5,166 bases of DNA, from assembly GCA_027458945.1 (NCBI GenBank), contig DAIDOU010000175.1:1-5166 (forward strand), given 5' to 3'. The notes under the pieces were generated by a model, which ran no database searches, was not told the origin of the DNA, and saw only the letters and a program-made list of their open reading frames with translations. The DNA is from Acidobacteriota bacterium (lineage in GTDB: Bacteria > Acidobacteriota > Thermoanaerobaculia > Thermoanaerobaculales > Thermoanaerobaculaceae). Positions 4,937 through 5,166 of the stretch are shown piece by piece (the first letter of the stretch is position 1; the number at the start of each line of letters is the position of its first letter). The position numbers and the translations under genes are program-made.

Positions 4937-5166
4937 AGACGAAGATTCGTGACGTCGGCGGCGTGCGGGTCATGGACATCGAGGGGAAGATCACCATCGG
5001 CGCGGGCGACATCGAGCTGCGCAAGCAGATCGAGGACGCGATCGCGGCCGGGCGGCTCAACATCCTGCTCAACCTCGGCGGCGTGAGCCACATCGATTCG
5101 TCGGGGATCGGCGAGATGGTCGGCTGCTTCACGACGGTCGCCCGCAAGGGCGGCAAGATGAAGCTC
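4933..5166 (+). CDS. RsbV/SpoIIAA-like anti-sigma factor antagonist, STAS domain (3' end outside window)
   Basis: The first 78 residues of a STAS-domain protein, in an open frame to the window edge. It starts at GTG 4933, sharing GTGA with the stop of the RsbW-like gene. Its strand-helix order fits the fold: VRVMDIEGKITIG (11-23), a helix about 26-40, LNILLNLGGVSHID (42-55), then SSGIGEM at the head of the next helix. DSSGIG (55-60) is the phosphorylation signature; by analogy with SpoIIAA the second serine, Ser57, would be the one phosphorylated by the upstream kinase. When unphosphorylated such proteins bind the kinase and free its partner. About 25-40 residues are probably missing. Gene order here is kinase then antagonist, the reverse of rsbV-rsbW and spoIIAA-spoIIAB in Bacillus. 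Confidence 0.92.
   Translation, partial: MKTKIRDVGGVRVMDIEGKITIGAGDIELRKQIEDAIAAGRLNILLNLGGVSHIDSSGIGEMVGCFTTVARKGGKMKL

Noticed and set aside
1..5166. Search by eye for tRNA or rRNA genes, CRISPR repeats, insertion sequence ends, phage genes or toxin-antitoxin pairs
   Set aside because: None seen: the window is almost fully covered by seven chromosomal-type genes, with no direct repeat arrays or transposase-like frames.

Overview
The window is very GC-rich (roughly 70% by eye), densely packed bacterial chromosome with strong G/C preference at third codon positions. A Hanks-type Ser/Thr kinase with an extracytoplasmic sensor-like region, an RsbW/RsbV-type partner-switching pair and a secreted HExxH protein are a combination I associate with Acidobacteriota, Myxococcota or related environmental lineages. 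I cannot fix the phylum from the sequence alone. Nothing points to a mobile element, phage, CRISPR array or RNA gene, so this looks like ordinary core or shell chromosome.

Layout: (1) The end of a phosphoglucomutase/phosphomannomutase gene runs off the left edge. (2) After 66 bp comes a small FtsB/DivIC-like membrane coiled-coil gene. (3) Five bases later starts a 630-residue transmembrane Ser/Thr kinase. (4) A short gap separates it from a signal-peptide-bearing PpiA-type cyclophilin. These four genes share the plus strand and could be one operon. (5) A minus-strand gene for a putative exported HExxH zinc metalloprotein follows; its 3' end overlaps the cyclophilin gene by 35 bp. (6) Its start codon overlaps, head to head, the ATG of a plus-strand RsbW-like anti-sigma/HATPase gene. 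(7) That gene overlaps by 4 bp an RsbV/SpoIIAA-like STAS gene that runs off the right edge. No gene-free stretch exceeds 66 bp.

How the genes may work together: the first block mixes sugar-phosphate metabolism, a division-type membrane protein, a transmembrane kinase and a periplasmic foldase, which suggests envelope-related functions. The right-hand pair is a classical partner switch: the HATPase kinase would phosphorylate the STAS protein on the serine of its DSSG motif, releasing or capturing a third partner (often a sigma factor) that lies outside the window.

The most unusual points are regulatory. A good extended -10 element (TGTTATACT, 4488-4496) lies 8 bases before the RsbW-like ATG and inside the signal-peptide codons of the opposing gene, implying a leaderless mRNA. 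The metallopeptidase gene has no private intergenic DNA at either end. I see no convincing evidence of a wholly new multi-gene system; the least characterised parts are the metalloprotein and the kinase's C-terminal extracytoplasmic domain.
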